Notes: generated from the letters alone by a model not told the origin. 64,000 nt of DNA from Eucalyptus grandis (GCF_016545825.1 NC_052615.1:25226520-25290519); one strand, 5' to 3'; counted from the first letter of the stretch, positions 23,752-36,900 are shown. A program made the numbers and translations.

Positions 23752-24140
23752 GTGCGGGATTGAATTTTTATAGGTTGATATGGCGATACATCTTTGGCCT
23801 CGTGTGCCTAAATATTTTTTGGTGTTACTCACCGGATTGATTTGAAAGTTCTGAGACTACAGAGAAAGATGACATCACTACTTCTATGAAGGCCTATGAA
23901 GCTTTTGAAATAATTGCAAGCATCACCCATGACTCTTGCTCTTAATAGATGCAGAAAATGTTACTTCCTGCGGTTTTTGCGCATCTATGCCACGAAAGAG
24001 AGATGCATAGAAGTCGAACGCAAGTTCCAATTCAACGGCAAAGTCAACTATATGCTAGTAAACATCACATTCTTCAACAAACCTTCAGCGGAGTACAACC
24101 AACAGTCGATAACGGCAAGTTTTAAATTGGACAACTGACA
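23752..24140 (+). other. Conserved flank block A, copy 1
   Basis: Aligns with 46790-47112 and 60838-61205. Shared phrases are 'CATGACTCTTGCTCTTA', 'AGATGC(T/A)GAAAATGTTA', 'CTATGCCA' and 'AACATC(A/G)CATT'. It always lies just beyond the 3' end of the PGG exon of the ankyrin gene. In C2 the plus frame reads NYAIEGRHIEVEGKSHF; in C1 the matching frame is diverged. I do not recognise a protein family. Confidence 0.5.
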
Positions 24141-24205
24141 TAAAAGTTCTCGAACTTGAGGGCTGACAAAGCAAAAGAAAATTTCCCGTGCACAAGGTCA
24201 ACTTA

Positions 24206-27200
24206 TTAGATTTCTAGCGACCAGAATGGAGCCTCGGCGTCAGGGAAATCAAAAGATACGGTGTATCCCGCAATCAAGCAAGAACTTTCGTATATATCCT
24301 TTGCCAGACGTATGTAGCAACCACGCATGAGCCTCGTGGTCAGGTAAATCAGACAAGAAGCACACGGCAAAGAGAAGTCCATAGGTAACACAAACAGAGA
24401 CTCACATCCTCGAAACTCTGGGGGAATCTCTCCGATGCCAGACTCAGCGCCACATGAAAGGCTACGAACAGCCCGTGCATAGCAATTATAATGCAACCTT
24501 CCACGGTCGGAATATATTTCGGCTTTTGACCATAGCTGTACGTTAAACTTACAAAATGTAAGAATATTGCCGAGACGGAGAAAATGAACGCCAAAGAGTT
24601 AGACGTCACAAAGGTTCTAAAAAATGGCCTGCCATTATGAACTGCCATTCCATCGTCATTATAACCTCCGGGAACTGTGAAGGCCGCGGCGAAGCTTACG
24701 GTGGCTATCAGCCCTGCCACTAGTAGTTGAGCATCCATAATGCCTCCTTTTGACAAAGTGAAATTATCTCTATTGGCAATATTACTTCCTGTAGTTATCA
24801 ATATAGAGGGTTGACCCTGAGCAAATTGATTGTCTAATCTCTTCTTGCCATGTTCAACAAACCAGCCTTGAAAACCCGGGAGTCCATGAGATCCTTTCAA
24901 CAGGTAATAAACTTTCGTAGCGTCGTAGCCAATCTAAAAATGTACAGAATATATCAATTAACATGTGAAAGTTTTCCAATGAAATAATTCAAGAGCCTCA
25001 ATTTACACACTCAAAATCCATATATAACAAATAGAACTCCTATCAATTATTAAAACGTCATGGAGAATTCATTCATATCATCTCTTTTAGATAAATAGAG
25101 TTTCCTAAAGTAAACATTCTAATTACAAGTGTGCTATCCCGGTCCTGATTTATTCTCCATTTTTCTTCTCTTTTTCCTTTTCTTTTCTTTCTTTTTACTC
25201 TTTATGGTATACCCTAAATTTAGAGAATTTCCATACTAAATGTTTGCCATGTTTTCAAGATAACTAAGATTTAGACAACTACTTTTGAACTAGTTGAAGA
25301 CCCCTGTGTTGCTCGGATTTGAAACTTATTGAAAAATTTTGCTTATATGATATGATATGATCATACAACGTAATAGTTACATATGTACATGTATCTATCA
25401 ACTAATCAACAAAATTAACTAATATTCAAATTGCTTTGCTAAGTGATTTGTCATAAACTATACCTTCCTATTTGAATAATTTGTCACTGAATAATTTTAA
25501 TAAAGCAAAATATTCAATCTTAAAATTGTTTTAAACAGCGTATATTTAATGCATTTAATTGTTGGATATTAATACAATTTTTTTTTTTTTTTCATGAAAT
25601 CGGATTGTAAGTTGGGCTTTAATATGTGGGAATGAGTTAGATGGTTAAAAACTATAAGCATTAAATGGATTATAAAGACTTCTATTTTGAAGATTTTTGC
25701 AATAATAGCTACTGGTAAGATAATTATTATGCCTATAAAATTTCTATACGACAATGCAAATTCCTAGCTATGTTATAGACTGGAAATAAAAATTCGGATA
25801 CAACTTTTCAACTACAAATTTTTGTTATTTTGCAATACTCATAAATATTGCCTAATTAATTTTTCCATTAGTCTATACATAATTCACTTTTTACTTCGTC
25901 AATAAGTCGTTTTTGTCCACACATCCAATTTATAGATAAATTAATATTTTTAAGAAGAAAAAGACGAAGAAGAAGATATGACAATACACATTTAGTTAAT
26001 GATAAAAAAAATACAATATATACCAACTCGTATCCAAAAAAAAAAAAAACATAGAGACTTCAAATCATGAGTTTAGGTTTGTTGACTATTATATCAGATC
26101 ACTTCTAAATTCATAAGCTATATGAATTGATGTTGATATAATGTTCCTTCAAATCATGAGTTTAGGTTTGTTGACTATTATATCAGATCACATTTAAATT
26201 CGTAAGCTATATGAATTGATGTTGATATTTTGTAGGAACGTTAATGATAAAGAAAGACTTTATTTTTTGTCCAATTAAAAATAGTTCGTTTGCTAATTAA
26301 TGTTAGGTGAGGTGGGAGGCCACGAAGCCTTGTGATAATGAGGCTCAACCACAAAGTTCAATTCTACCCAATTTTCTCATTCTTTATTGTAATTTATGAA
26401 TTGTGAAATCACTTCACTCCGAGGCCCTTTTTCAAATGTGTGTCCAACTGATTTGGAACGAGAATTGAAAATATAGTTAATATGCTTAAACATTCGAATA
26501 AACAAAACAAAGTTGACGCAAAAAGACTTCAATTGGGTAGTTTGTTTGCACATGAAATGAGTATCACTCGGGCCACAGTTTCTAAATGATACTGAAGAAA
26601 TTTCTCTAAAAGTGAACAAATCGAGCTCTATAATGTTCAAGCAAGCATACCTCCTTATAAGTATCAAAAATGTCAATTGCGGTCAAATGATCCTTATTTT
26701 TAGCCAAATGGTCCACCCTCTTGTCTTGTGCAAGTATGAATATGATGTTGTAACTTCTATGAAGTGCAGCCAAATGCAGAGCCGTGTTTCCATCGGTGTC
26801 TTGTTCGTTGATGAGATACTTCAGGTTTGGCATTCGTAGTATGTACTTAACTACATTCACTCGTCCACCGACAACAGCTGCATGAAGAGCCGTCTGCCCT
26901 TTGGTGTTTATTATGTCAAAAGCATCAAGACAGGATCTAACAAGCTCATCAATGACCTTGGCATGGCCTTGAAATGCTGCAAGGTGAAGAGCCGATTCCC
27001 CCGCATTGTCTAAATCGTATGTCACAGAAGTATCATGTTGGAGGAGTACTCTAACTGCTTCAACTTTGCCCAAGTAAGCAACGTAATGAAGAGGAGTCCA
27101 CCCCATATCATCTCTTTCTCTGATCGCTTCTGGTCTTTTCTCCATGATTTTCTCCCAAACTTTGCATATAAAATAGGAAAATGTTATGATTTAGTCTGTT

Positions 27201-28730
27201 TATAGCATCTAGACATAGATACTAAAACTGCGCTTCATCGTGTTAAGTTTTTCCCATTTTGTGTGTACTAGGAAGGACTATGTCATGGTAATTTGAAGTT
27301 TTTTCTGGCGATCTTGTGTAACACTTGTAGAACCTGACTGCTTTCAATCTAGCATAATGCAGAAATTCATAAAGTTTATCAATTGAAAAGTGAAATTGTT
27401 AGAAATTCGTTAAGCAGTTTGAGAAGAAGTTTCTCATATTTTTGGCAAGGCATTTGCACTGTCAAGGCTAGAATAAAAGGCTAAAATTTACTCCAATGCC
27501 AATCATTTTATGGAAAATATCCTGTCCAACTCAACTTTATAAGAGGATTTAGATAATGAAAGAGGACTAGCACCTTCTACATTTTCAAAAGTAAAATCAT
27601 TGCATCCCTTTCCTTTCAAGTCATCATAATTTACCCTCAAGGATTAAGAAATTTAGCATATATACCCTGATCCTTTGTATATATATTGCCACGTGCCTCA
27701 TCATCACTTGCAAGCTGAAAATATTGGTATAGTTTAGGAAATAAAAAGTAAGAGAACAAGATCTAGAAAAACGTGTAGAAAGAAATTAGCGTGTGCGAAA
27801 TGCTATTACGAACATTGTAAATAGCAATTTTTCCGAATTGATGGATAATCTAAAATGGATACTATTTTTTTTTTTTTTTTGGTCCGTGTTTCAAGAGAAG
27901 ATGAATCGGTTGGACTTATTTTATAGTCGATAAGTAAAACAATAAAGAAAATGCAATGAGAATTACAACTCAAATCTTTCCAAAACATAACCCTCGTATA
28001 TTACTAATCAAATAGCGTGTTCGACCTCTCCCCAAACTAAACATAATAATAAATAAATATGTTTTGGATTTGCTATCACTGGGCTTATTATCTTGTAATA
28101 CTTACTGGTCAATGAGAGAGAGATTCCGGCATGCAAAGCTGTCAAACCCTTAGGGCCCTTATGTGAGGATGACCATGAGAAAACACCTAAAATCAGCTCA
28201 GTGGCATGAGAAAGTTCTTGATCTGTTGCAAGATAAAGTGGAGACTCATTAGCAGCATTAATAATATCACACAGTTGAGAATCCTCTTCAATCAGCAACT
28301 GCACCACCAAATTATGGCCTCCTCTTATTGCATGGTGCAGCGCCGTATCCTTATGCAAATTCTACTTTCGAAGTAGCTCTTTGCATGCATCAACTTGTCC
28401 GTTCTCAACAACCCAATGAAGTAATTTTGTGAAATCAGTGAAGACTCGAACCGCTTCACAACTTCCCACTTTAGCAGCAAGATGCAGGGGAGTGTCTCCT
28501 TTGTCGTTAACTTGCCAACAAAGGGACGGTCTTGATGAACATTGAAGAAGACCTTCAATGAAATTTACTTGCCTGTATTGAGCCACAACATGAAGAATGT
28601 TGTTCTCCTTTGGTGTTGTTTGGGGGAAAAGGTCCTCTCCATTTCCTGAAATTATTGTCTCCAAGGAATCAAAGTCTCCCGACTTTACAACCTCATACAC
28701 TTTAGGATGCACTCTCACTGTCTCTCTACC
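24206..28730 (-). pseudogene. Ankyrin-PGG membrane protein pseudogene, copy 1 (ACD6/ITN1-like)
   Basis: Three exons by comparison with the C2 copy: 28730-28106 (donor GTAAGT), 27159-26651 (acceptor AG, donor GTATGC) and 24933 to about 24206. Exon lengths and phases match C2: exon 1 is 18 nt longer and exon 2 is 3 nt shorter. Exons 1-2 encode ankyrin repeats (GDTPLHLAAKVG, GWTPLHYVAYLGK, GESALHLAAFQGH, GQTALHAAVVGG, GNTALHLAALH). Exon 3 encodes the PGG domain (FAAAFTVPGGY) with membrane segments. Lesions: no ATG where C2 has one (GGT at 28728-28730, and the next Met is GTG); an in-frame TAG at 28362-28364; and a frame change near 24400, after which the tail shared with C3 (DLPDHEAHAW) reads in +1. 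A MULE sits just upstream. In active relatives such proteins act in salicylic-acid or salt-stress signalling at membranes. I rate it a pseudogene. Confidence 0.87.
26061..26238. repeat. Two-copy 89-bp tandem duplication in intron 2 of ankyrin copy 1
   Basis: CAAATCATGAGTTTAGGTTT starts at 26061 and again at 26150, and the copies differ at few positions. It lies within the ~1.7 kb intron between exons 3 and 2. Confidence 0.85.
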
Positions 28731-28770
28731 TTTCTCAAGATATAGAGTAGTTGTGAGTGAACTTGTGTAT

Positions 28771-30243
28771 ATAAAGAATGGGGAAATTGTCCAAAAAGTC
28801 CTAAACCTATTGCATTATTACCAATTCAGTCCTAAACCTTATAACTTTGCCAATTTAGTCCTAAACATTTTTACTTCTTGTTGATTTAGTCCATCCGACC
28901 AATTTTGGCCGGGAAATGCTAATGTGGATGCCGGCGATGCCACGTAGGACTATCGGTACTGACGTGGATAATTTTTAATAATTTTAAATATTTTAATATT
29001 TTAATATTTTTTTATTTTTTCCCTTTTTTTCTTTCTTTTTTCTTTTTGGCTTTTTCTTGGCCTTTTCGGTGGCTGGCCACTAGCCACAGATAGCTAGCTA
29101 GCCTCACCCATCACCGGCAAGACCCGGCCGCACAAGGAGGAGCCCCGGCAGGGGAGCCCTCGCCTGTGTGCGGCCCGACAAGGTTGCCGGGTGAGGCCGA
29201 CCCTCACCCAAGCCAAGGCAGCCTCGCCAAGAGTCAGCCGGGCAACGGCGACGCCAGGCAAGGCCGCCCTGGCCTGGGCAAGGGCCGGCCTCACTAGATC
29301 TGGTGAGAGGAGCCCTCACCAAGGCTAGCCCCCGCCCAGGCATGTGTCAGCCTCGCCTAGACCAGATCTGGCACGAGCTTCGCCTGACGGCCCCTCAGTC
29401 GACATCGTCAAGTTGAACCTGGTAAGCCCTTGCTTGTGTTATGTTTTCGCCCTGATTAGTGCACATCAGGCCGAAGCCCGCAATCGTTCGACTCACGTGA
29501 GCTCCAGTCCCGCTAATTCCCGTTGAGTTGTTATGTGTTACCATTTGCTTGTCGAAAGTTCCGGTGTGTACTTGGGTCTCAATCAAGCCGAAATCCCTCT
29601 TTCCCATAGCCTACACTAGGTGTTCGATGTAATGCCACAATGAGATTTAGTTTTCTTTCGTTGTCTTGGCCATAGTCAAGTCGTCCGGGTTTCGTCCCGG
29701 TGAACCGAGTTTTTTTCTTCACGTGATGGTTAGCATTCCAAGCGTCTGGTGGCGGTCGGACTGAACGACCGACGTTGGATGGTGGCTCTGATGCCTTAAA
29801 GGTCGGTGAAGGGATCGTCATAGTGGTGGCGCTAGTTTAGGCAAGGGAGCTATAGAAGAGCATTTGGTGAGGAGAGGGGGCTCATCGAGGAAGAAGACAA
29901 GTGTGGAGAACAAGAGAAAAAGAAATAAAAAGAAAAAAAGAAAAGGAAAAAAAGCCAAAAAAGAGAGAAAGAAAAGACAAAAGGAAAAAAAAAAAAAAAA
30001 AATTACATAAATTCAATAAAATAATAAAATATTATTAAAAATTATCCACATCAACGCTATTGGTCCTATGTGGCATTGCTGGCGTCCACGTCAGCATTTT
30101 CTAATCAAAATTGATTGGATGGACTGAATCGGCAAGAACTGAAAAGGTTTAGAATTGAATTGATAAAGTTTAATGGTTTATGACTGAATTTGCAAAAAGT
30201 GCAATAGGTTTAGGACTTTTTGGACAATTTCCCCATAAAGAAT
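28771..30243. mobile_element. Non-autonomous MULE, 1455 bp, with 9-bp target duplication
   Basis: The element is 28780-30234, flanked by ATAAAGAAT at 28771-28779 and 30235-30243. The terminal inverted repeats are ~220 bp: the first 35 bp are identical (GGGGAAATTGTCCAAAAAG...) and the rest is about 75-80 percent similar. A 9-bp duplication plus long TIRs is the Mutator-like hallmark. The interior has a GC-rich block (29090-29400) and A-rich tracts, with no transposase. Frames in the GC-rich block are composition-driven. It lies about 50 bp upstream of the ankyrin copy 1 reading frame, next to a TATATA-like sequence (28768-28775). Confidence 0.93.
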
Positions 30244-30262
30244 GAGCTCAAGTGGGAGGAAT

Positions 30263-33250
30263 TTATTTCATAATATAACTTTAGAAAATCCATATTGCTC
30301 TAATTCTTGGAAGTTTCCGTTCTGCCACACATAAATTAAAAGGAAAGCACAGATCTCCCTGTAGCTTTTTTTTTTTTTCTAAACTTCTAAGGCATCTTGT
30401 CTTCAACTTTTCCATAAGAAGCAAAACCATTTCACATCCAGGATACTTCCTGGAACGTGGTAACTTTAGACTTCTATGCCTTCCCCATGTGAGGTAGGTA
30501 GCAACGAGAACCACCCTTGATAGTTCTTCAGCCAAATGAATGTCTAAGCAACCTTCAAGGATGGAGTCATTGGATCGTCTCATCAAGACTAAATCAACTA
30601 CTTATGAAATTACCAATTACTATAGCAACCACTGTTGCCGTTACCAAGCACCCGCCCTACCCCCATTTCTAACATCCCACTATCATTCCAAATCTAACAA
30701 CATGCCACCTTTGTCACTAAATTTAACATTGCCACCAAAATTATGATTTTTTCTAGTCATTTATTACACTAAAAATTAGGGATTGGGTTCAATCCCTAAA
30801 CAAATAATATCAACATAGCATAGTTTTCATAATGGGGAGTGCGTACCATGGAATATTACGCATGTGACTTTTTCTTATTGGGTGGTGCCACTTAAAATTG
30901 AAGTAATTTTGTGAAATCCGTGAAGACTCGAACCACTTTGCAACTTAAAAGGAAAGCATAGATCTCCGTGTAGCTTCTTTTTTTCTTTTTCTTTTTTCTT
31001 TTTTCTAAACTTCTAAGGCATCTTGTCTTCTGCTTTTCCCTAAGAAGCAAAACCATTTCACATCCAGGATACTTCTTGAAACGTGGTAACTTTAGACTTC
31101 TACGCCTTCCCCATGTGAGGTAGGTAGCAACGAGAACCACCCTCGATATTTCTTCAGCCAAGTAAACGTCTAAGGAACCTTCAAGGATAGAGTCATTGGA
31201 TCGTCTCATCAAGGCTGAATCAACTGCTTATGAAGTTACCAATTACTATCACAACCACTTTTGCCGTTACCATGCACCAGCCCTACCCCCATTTCTAACA
31301 TCCCACTATCATTCCAAAGCTAACAACATGCCATCGTTGTCATTAAATTTAACATTGACACCTAAATTATGATTTTTTCTAGTCGTTTACTACACTAAAA
31401 ATTTTGGATTGGGTTCAATCCCTAAAAAAATAATATCAACATAGCATAGTTTGCATAATGGGGAGTGCATACCATGGAACATTACAATGCGAATTTTTCC
31501 TATTGAGTGGTGCCACTTAAAATTGAAGCAATTTTGTGAAATTAGTGAAGACTCGAATCACTTCGCAACTTAAAACGAAAGCACAAGTCTCCCTGCAACT
31601 GCTTTTTTCTTTTTTCTAAACTTCTAAGGCATCTTGTCTTCCACTTTTCCCTAAGATGCAAAACCACGTCACATCCAGGATACTTCCTGGAACGTGCACA
31701 CTTTAGACTTCTACACCTTCCCCATGTGAGGTAGGTAGCAACAAGAACCATCCTCCATAGTTCTTCAACTAAGTGAATGTCTAAGGAACCTTCAAGGATG
31801 GAGTCTTCGGATCGTCTCATCAAGGCTGAATCAATTGCTTATGAATTTACCAATTACTATCACAACCACTATTGCTGTTACCATGCACCAGCCCTACCCC
31901 AATTTCTAACATGCCACTATCATTCCAAATCTAACAACATGCCACTGTTGTCACTAAATTTAACATTGACACCTAAATTATGATTTTTTCCAGTCGTTTA
32001 TTACACTAAAAATTAGGGATTGGGTTCAATCCCAAAACAAATAATATCAACATAGCATAGTATGCATAATGGGGAGTGCGTACCATGGAACATTACGCAT
32101 GCGACTTTTTCCTATTCAGTGGTGCAACTTAAAATTGAAGTAATTTTGTGAAATTAGTGAAGACTCGAACCACTTCACAACTTAAAACGAAAGCACACGT
32201 CTCCTTGCAACTTCTCTTTTTTCTTTTTTCTTTTTTTCTAAACTTCTAAGGCATCTTGTCTTCCACTTTTCCATAAGAAGCAAAACCATTTAACATCCAG
32301 GATACTTCTTTGAACGTGGTAACTTTAGACTTCTACGCCTTCCACATGTGAGATATGTAGCAAGGAGAACAAGCCTCGATAGTCCTTCAGCGAAGTAAAT
32401 GTTTAAGGAACCATCAAGGAGAGAGTCATTGGATCGTCTCATCATGGCTGAATCAACTGCTTATGAAGTTACCAATTACTATCACAACCACTGTCGCCGT
32501 TACCATGCACCAGCCCTACCCTCATTTCTAACTTCCCACTATCATTCCAAATCTAACAACAAGCCACCGTTGTCACTAAATTTAACATTGACATCTAAAT
32601 TATGATTTTTCTTGTTTATTACACTAAAAATTAGGGATTGGGTTCAATCCTAAAAAATAATATCAACATAGCATAGTTTTCATAATGGGGAGTGCATACC
32701 ATGGAATATTACACATGCAACTTTTTCTTATTGAGTGGTGCCGCTTAAAATTGAAGCAATTTTGTGAAATCAGTGAAGACTTGAACCACTTCGCAACTTA
32801 AAAGGAAAGCACAGGTCTCCCTGCAGCTTCTTTTTTCTTTTTCTAAACTTGTAAGGCGTCTTGTCTTCCACTTTTCCATAAGATGCAAAACCATTTCACA
32901 TCCAGGATACTTCCTGAAACGTGGTCACTTTAGACTTCTACGCCTTCCCCATGTGAGGTAGGTAGCAACAAGAACCATCCTCCATAGTTCTTCAACTAAG
33001 TGAATGTCTAAGGAACCTTCAAGGATGGAGTCTTCGAATCATCTCATCAAGGCTGAATCAACTGCTTATGAAGTTACCAATTACTATCACAACCACTAAA
33101 GTCGTTACCATGCACCAGCCCTACCCCTATTTCTAAGATGCCACTATCATTCCCAATCTAACAATATGCCACCGTTGTCACTAAATTTAACATTGACACC
33201 TAAATTATGATTTTTTCTAGTCGTTTATTACACTAAAAATTAGGGATTGG
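30263..33250. repeat. Five tandem ~612-625-bp repeats containing an ankyrin-exon scrap
   Basis: Unit starts (AAAATTGAAG) lie at 30894, 31519, 32131 and 32747, and a first partial copy begins about 30263. The fifth ends abruptly at about 33250. At the start of each complete unit, ~45 bp (for example 30900-30945) matches exon 1 of ankyrin copy 1 at 28415-28462; on minus it reads VVRVFTDFTKLL. The rest of the unit keeps a similar minus frame (MMRRS..DSILEG..) and plus frame, but stops differ between copies, so no gene is called. The copies differ from each other by perhaps 5-8 percent. Confidence 0.9.
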
Positions 33251-36200
33251 GTTCGATTGCCCACTGGGAAAACCTGGCTCTTCCCCAGACCAGTTCAAGT
33301 AAACCCCATCGAGCTCTTGATGCGTTAACTGAGTCCAGTAGCCTCGGTCGAGCTTCCACCGCGCCTATAATTTTCCTGCAGTATCCAAAGCTATTCCCGG
33401 TGAACCAGCGAATTTCAGCAAGCCCTGACCTTCAGCCTTGCCTTCTTCGACTTGCTGAGTTCCCTGCGGTCAACTTTAGGTGTCTCCACCAATCTCCGGC
33501 GATTCCTGCTCAGCCCCGCTGCATCCCCAGCTACATTTGGACTTGCTGGCTTTGCTTGGAACCTCTTCCTTGAGTCAACCTAGCTTTTTGGACATCCCTG
33601 CAGCAGCTTCACGAGCGTTTATTACCTTTGTCGCGCTACTTCGATCACTTAGTTGCCACTTTGATTCTACGTAAGCTAAGTCTTTGATGTGGTGGCTTAA
33701 TTTTTAGTATATAATGTTAAGTTCGTGACATTTAGTAAAGCCTTAGGATATCTAATTCTGCTTTTTATATTTTCCTGCATTAGTCAAGGAATATTAGAGC
33801 GTTGGACCTTTGGGCTTAAAGGTCAGTTCCTTAGTGTCGCCCCTTCATTATTTGTGACTATCACATATCTTTTTATGCATGATTGGTTGGAAAATTTTAG
33901 ATGCATCACAATAATGTCTTTGATTTTTAATAATAAACTTCGGTAAAACATATAATTTGATGCTTGACGATCATCATGTATAAATTGCATATCATAATCT
34001 CGCATACATATTTAGAGCTTAGGGTGCACTCATAATTTCATATTTGGGGCAATGCACTTAATCTTAAAATGCATATAAATTTAGGATAACGCCTAGTTTT
34101 CATTAAAATAAAATGTCATTAGAATATGTAGATTGCATGTAGGTTTCGAGTTAATCAGTCCCATAGCATGCGTATCATATAATACAAGGCTTTTAGCAGT
34201 AATCATATGGATAACGTTAACTATTAATGGCATTACATGCATCATCCATAGCATATAATTCCATAATCACTAATTGTTCGTTAGGTCTCGGATTTTTAAT
34301 TTAAAAATTGCACTCCATATGGTCTTCATATAGAATAGATTCATGATTTCTATAGACCACTCATTTTTGCTAATTAACTAAGAATAGAGCATACATTATT
34401 TAAAATGTTCCATATTGCATATATAATATAAATCGCATGCTCATTTAATTTATAGACTTTACGGTCATCTGTCTTGTTGTTAATTTATAAAAGAAAAAAA
34501 GAATAAAAAGTCAAATTAGAGAGTCTCACGTAGATTGCATTAATTAGGCTAACTTTTTCTAAAATTCATATCGCCTACTATTCAGTAGATTCAGTAGATC
34601 ATGTAGGATTAATTCTGACTAATGTCCCACATAGATAAAATTAATTCCATCATATGTCATTTAAAACTAATCATGCATATCATGTAGCTGCATCATTCTT
34701 GCATGTCATTTAGTTGTTTTATTAGGTCCTTGGCTTATCGGTAAATTTCTTTTAACATAGAACTCTAGGGTTTATTTGTGTTTTTCTTCAATCATTGTGT
34801 TGGTTAAATAATAAAAAATTAAAAAATTAGAATATATTGCCTATTAGTTAGTCATTGACTCATGCAAATCATAGACACCGTTCATGCATTATGTATGCAT
34901 ATATTCCTAGCTAATAGTTTGTAGAAACCACTTGGTGATGGATAGTTATATGCTTTGCTTTGGTTTGGTGAATCCAGGTTCTTTAAATTTTTTACAATCT
35001 ATTTACTGCTTTGATTATTGAGTGTTACTTTCTTGATTGCACACTCACATGATCACTATCTCTCATACTAGCGCATTGCATAAAATCAACTAAGATTGCT
35101 TGCAAAAATATTTTCAAAATAATAAGAAAAAGTACCAAAACGGCATTGGATTAATCTAGTGTAATTAACTCCTCAAATCCATTTGAATATATGATTCGAA
35201 GAAGCAAAATATACTCTCACGTTTTACTTGTGTGTCTAATCGACCCATGAAGATTAGCGGCGGCTCCAAAAGATAAGATAAGGTAAATTACATGTCTAAT
35301 CCCAAGTTAAGATTGGTGGGGCTTGGGAAGAGCCCATGCTAAACACAAGCAATTGCCTCATGAGGAAACCTTCATTCCCATTAATAATCCATTAGCCTTC
35401 CCCTAGTGGTTCACTATTGGGAAGGTCGCGAAACCTACTACCACTTAGCAACTCCCCCACCATAATTGCCACTTCAATCTCCACTATAACCCTATTTTTG
35501 TTGTTTAATATTAAAGTAGAAAAATTGTGGAATCATGACTAGCTGTATGGAAAAATTAAAATGTTAGAGTATGATGTGTACCAAATTTGATAGTATTATA
35601 ATGCATGTGTGAGTTGTGCTAGAAAAATTTACATTGGAGAATTGGTATGTTATTGAATAGTTAATAATCTTAGTTGACCTATAACTTATTAACTTAATTT
35701 TTTTAATGAATATAGGTATAACTGAATATATTCACGAGTTCAGACTTTGACTCTCTCTTAGTGATCTTTCCAAATGAAGGTATTGATTTTGATTAAAGAT
35801 TGATCCAACTGAATATATTGATAAACTCAGACTTATGCTCACCATTGCTAATCTCCCCTAGACAAAGGTATCATATGGTGATTTTAGTGCAAAGAAAGTT
35901 TACATCTAATTGAGACATTTTCTTCATGGAGACATGAGTTTTTCAAGCTATGAGATAATTCTCAGTGATTTCTTTTATCATGTTTTATCGAGTAATTACA
36001 TGAAACTAAATAGTGTATGTTTGAGTGTAATATAGGGTCGGAAAACACTTAAGCATAGGAGTAATTATAACTCTATAATTCTGTAATTGATTAATAGATT
36101 ATTTGTTATTAACTCTCTCTGTGGAGTAGAATTAGACACTTGGATCAAATCATGTGAATCTCTCATTTACTTTTTTTGTTTCTCATTTATTTCACCGGTG

Positions 36201-36900
36201 ATTTCATTCTCTCGTATTGATTTAATTGCAAGATCCATTATCTTTAGCAATATTTTACAATAGATAGCTTAACATTATCATTGTATACACCATATAAAGA
36301 TCTCTTAATTACTTGTTGAATAACATTTCAAGTAAAATAAGAATATAGATTTATTCGTAGATTTAAACCACTCAACTAAGTGATATTTTCTTTTTGGTTG
36401 TGGAATATGAAATGCTTTGAACTCCAAAGGTATTTTTCAGTACACTAAAATAAGGTTAATCGGATGAGACCAAAGAAAGCCCTTTTTCGCCCAGAAAAAC
36501 CTTCTTAGTAGAAATCTATCATTCAAATTGGAATTTAAAAAAAAAAAAAAAAACTTGGGGTACGGATGTGGAGATGTAGTTATTCCGAGGCTTATAAAAT
36601 ATCTCGTAGTCGGTGAGATTTGAATATTTAGTTTACGATCTGGAAATCTCTGTTGCCATAGCTTTATGCTGCTATTGACAACATCTCCTCTAGTTGATCA
36701 ATTATGAGACAAGAAATAGAAAAAAAAAAAAAAACGCTTTCTTCCCGTCATATCATATTTCTTTATGTGTGCCAATCGATTTCATTGATCAATTTTTTAG
36801 AGACTTGATCAAGATACCAACTCGAATATATAGTGAACAATTGGCCTAAAACTTCTTGTAGTTCTGCAGTATTCATCAAAATCTTCAGGTATTTGATTAA
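33251..36900. other. Repeat debris, possibly LTR-element leader/LTR on plus
   Basis: A sharp break at 33250 begins a C-rich stretch (33250-33660) and then ~3 kb of AT-rich sequence rich in 'GCAT' words. At 35255-35275 'AAGATTAGCGGCGGCTCC' resembles the 'ATTAGTGGCGACTCC' word of the nested gypsy LTR on its minus strand, which hints at an old Tat-like LTR remnant. No TIR, LTR pair or coding motif was found. The plus frame 33247-33573 is unrecognised and probably spurious. Confidence 0.35.

Noticed and set aside
29094..29343. Frames in the GC-rich core of the MULE
   Set aside because: No transposase motif; the composition alone explains them.
33247..33573. 108-codon plus frame after the 615-bp array
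   Set aside because: No recognised domain and no splice or start context; lies in repeat debris.
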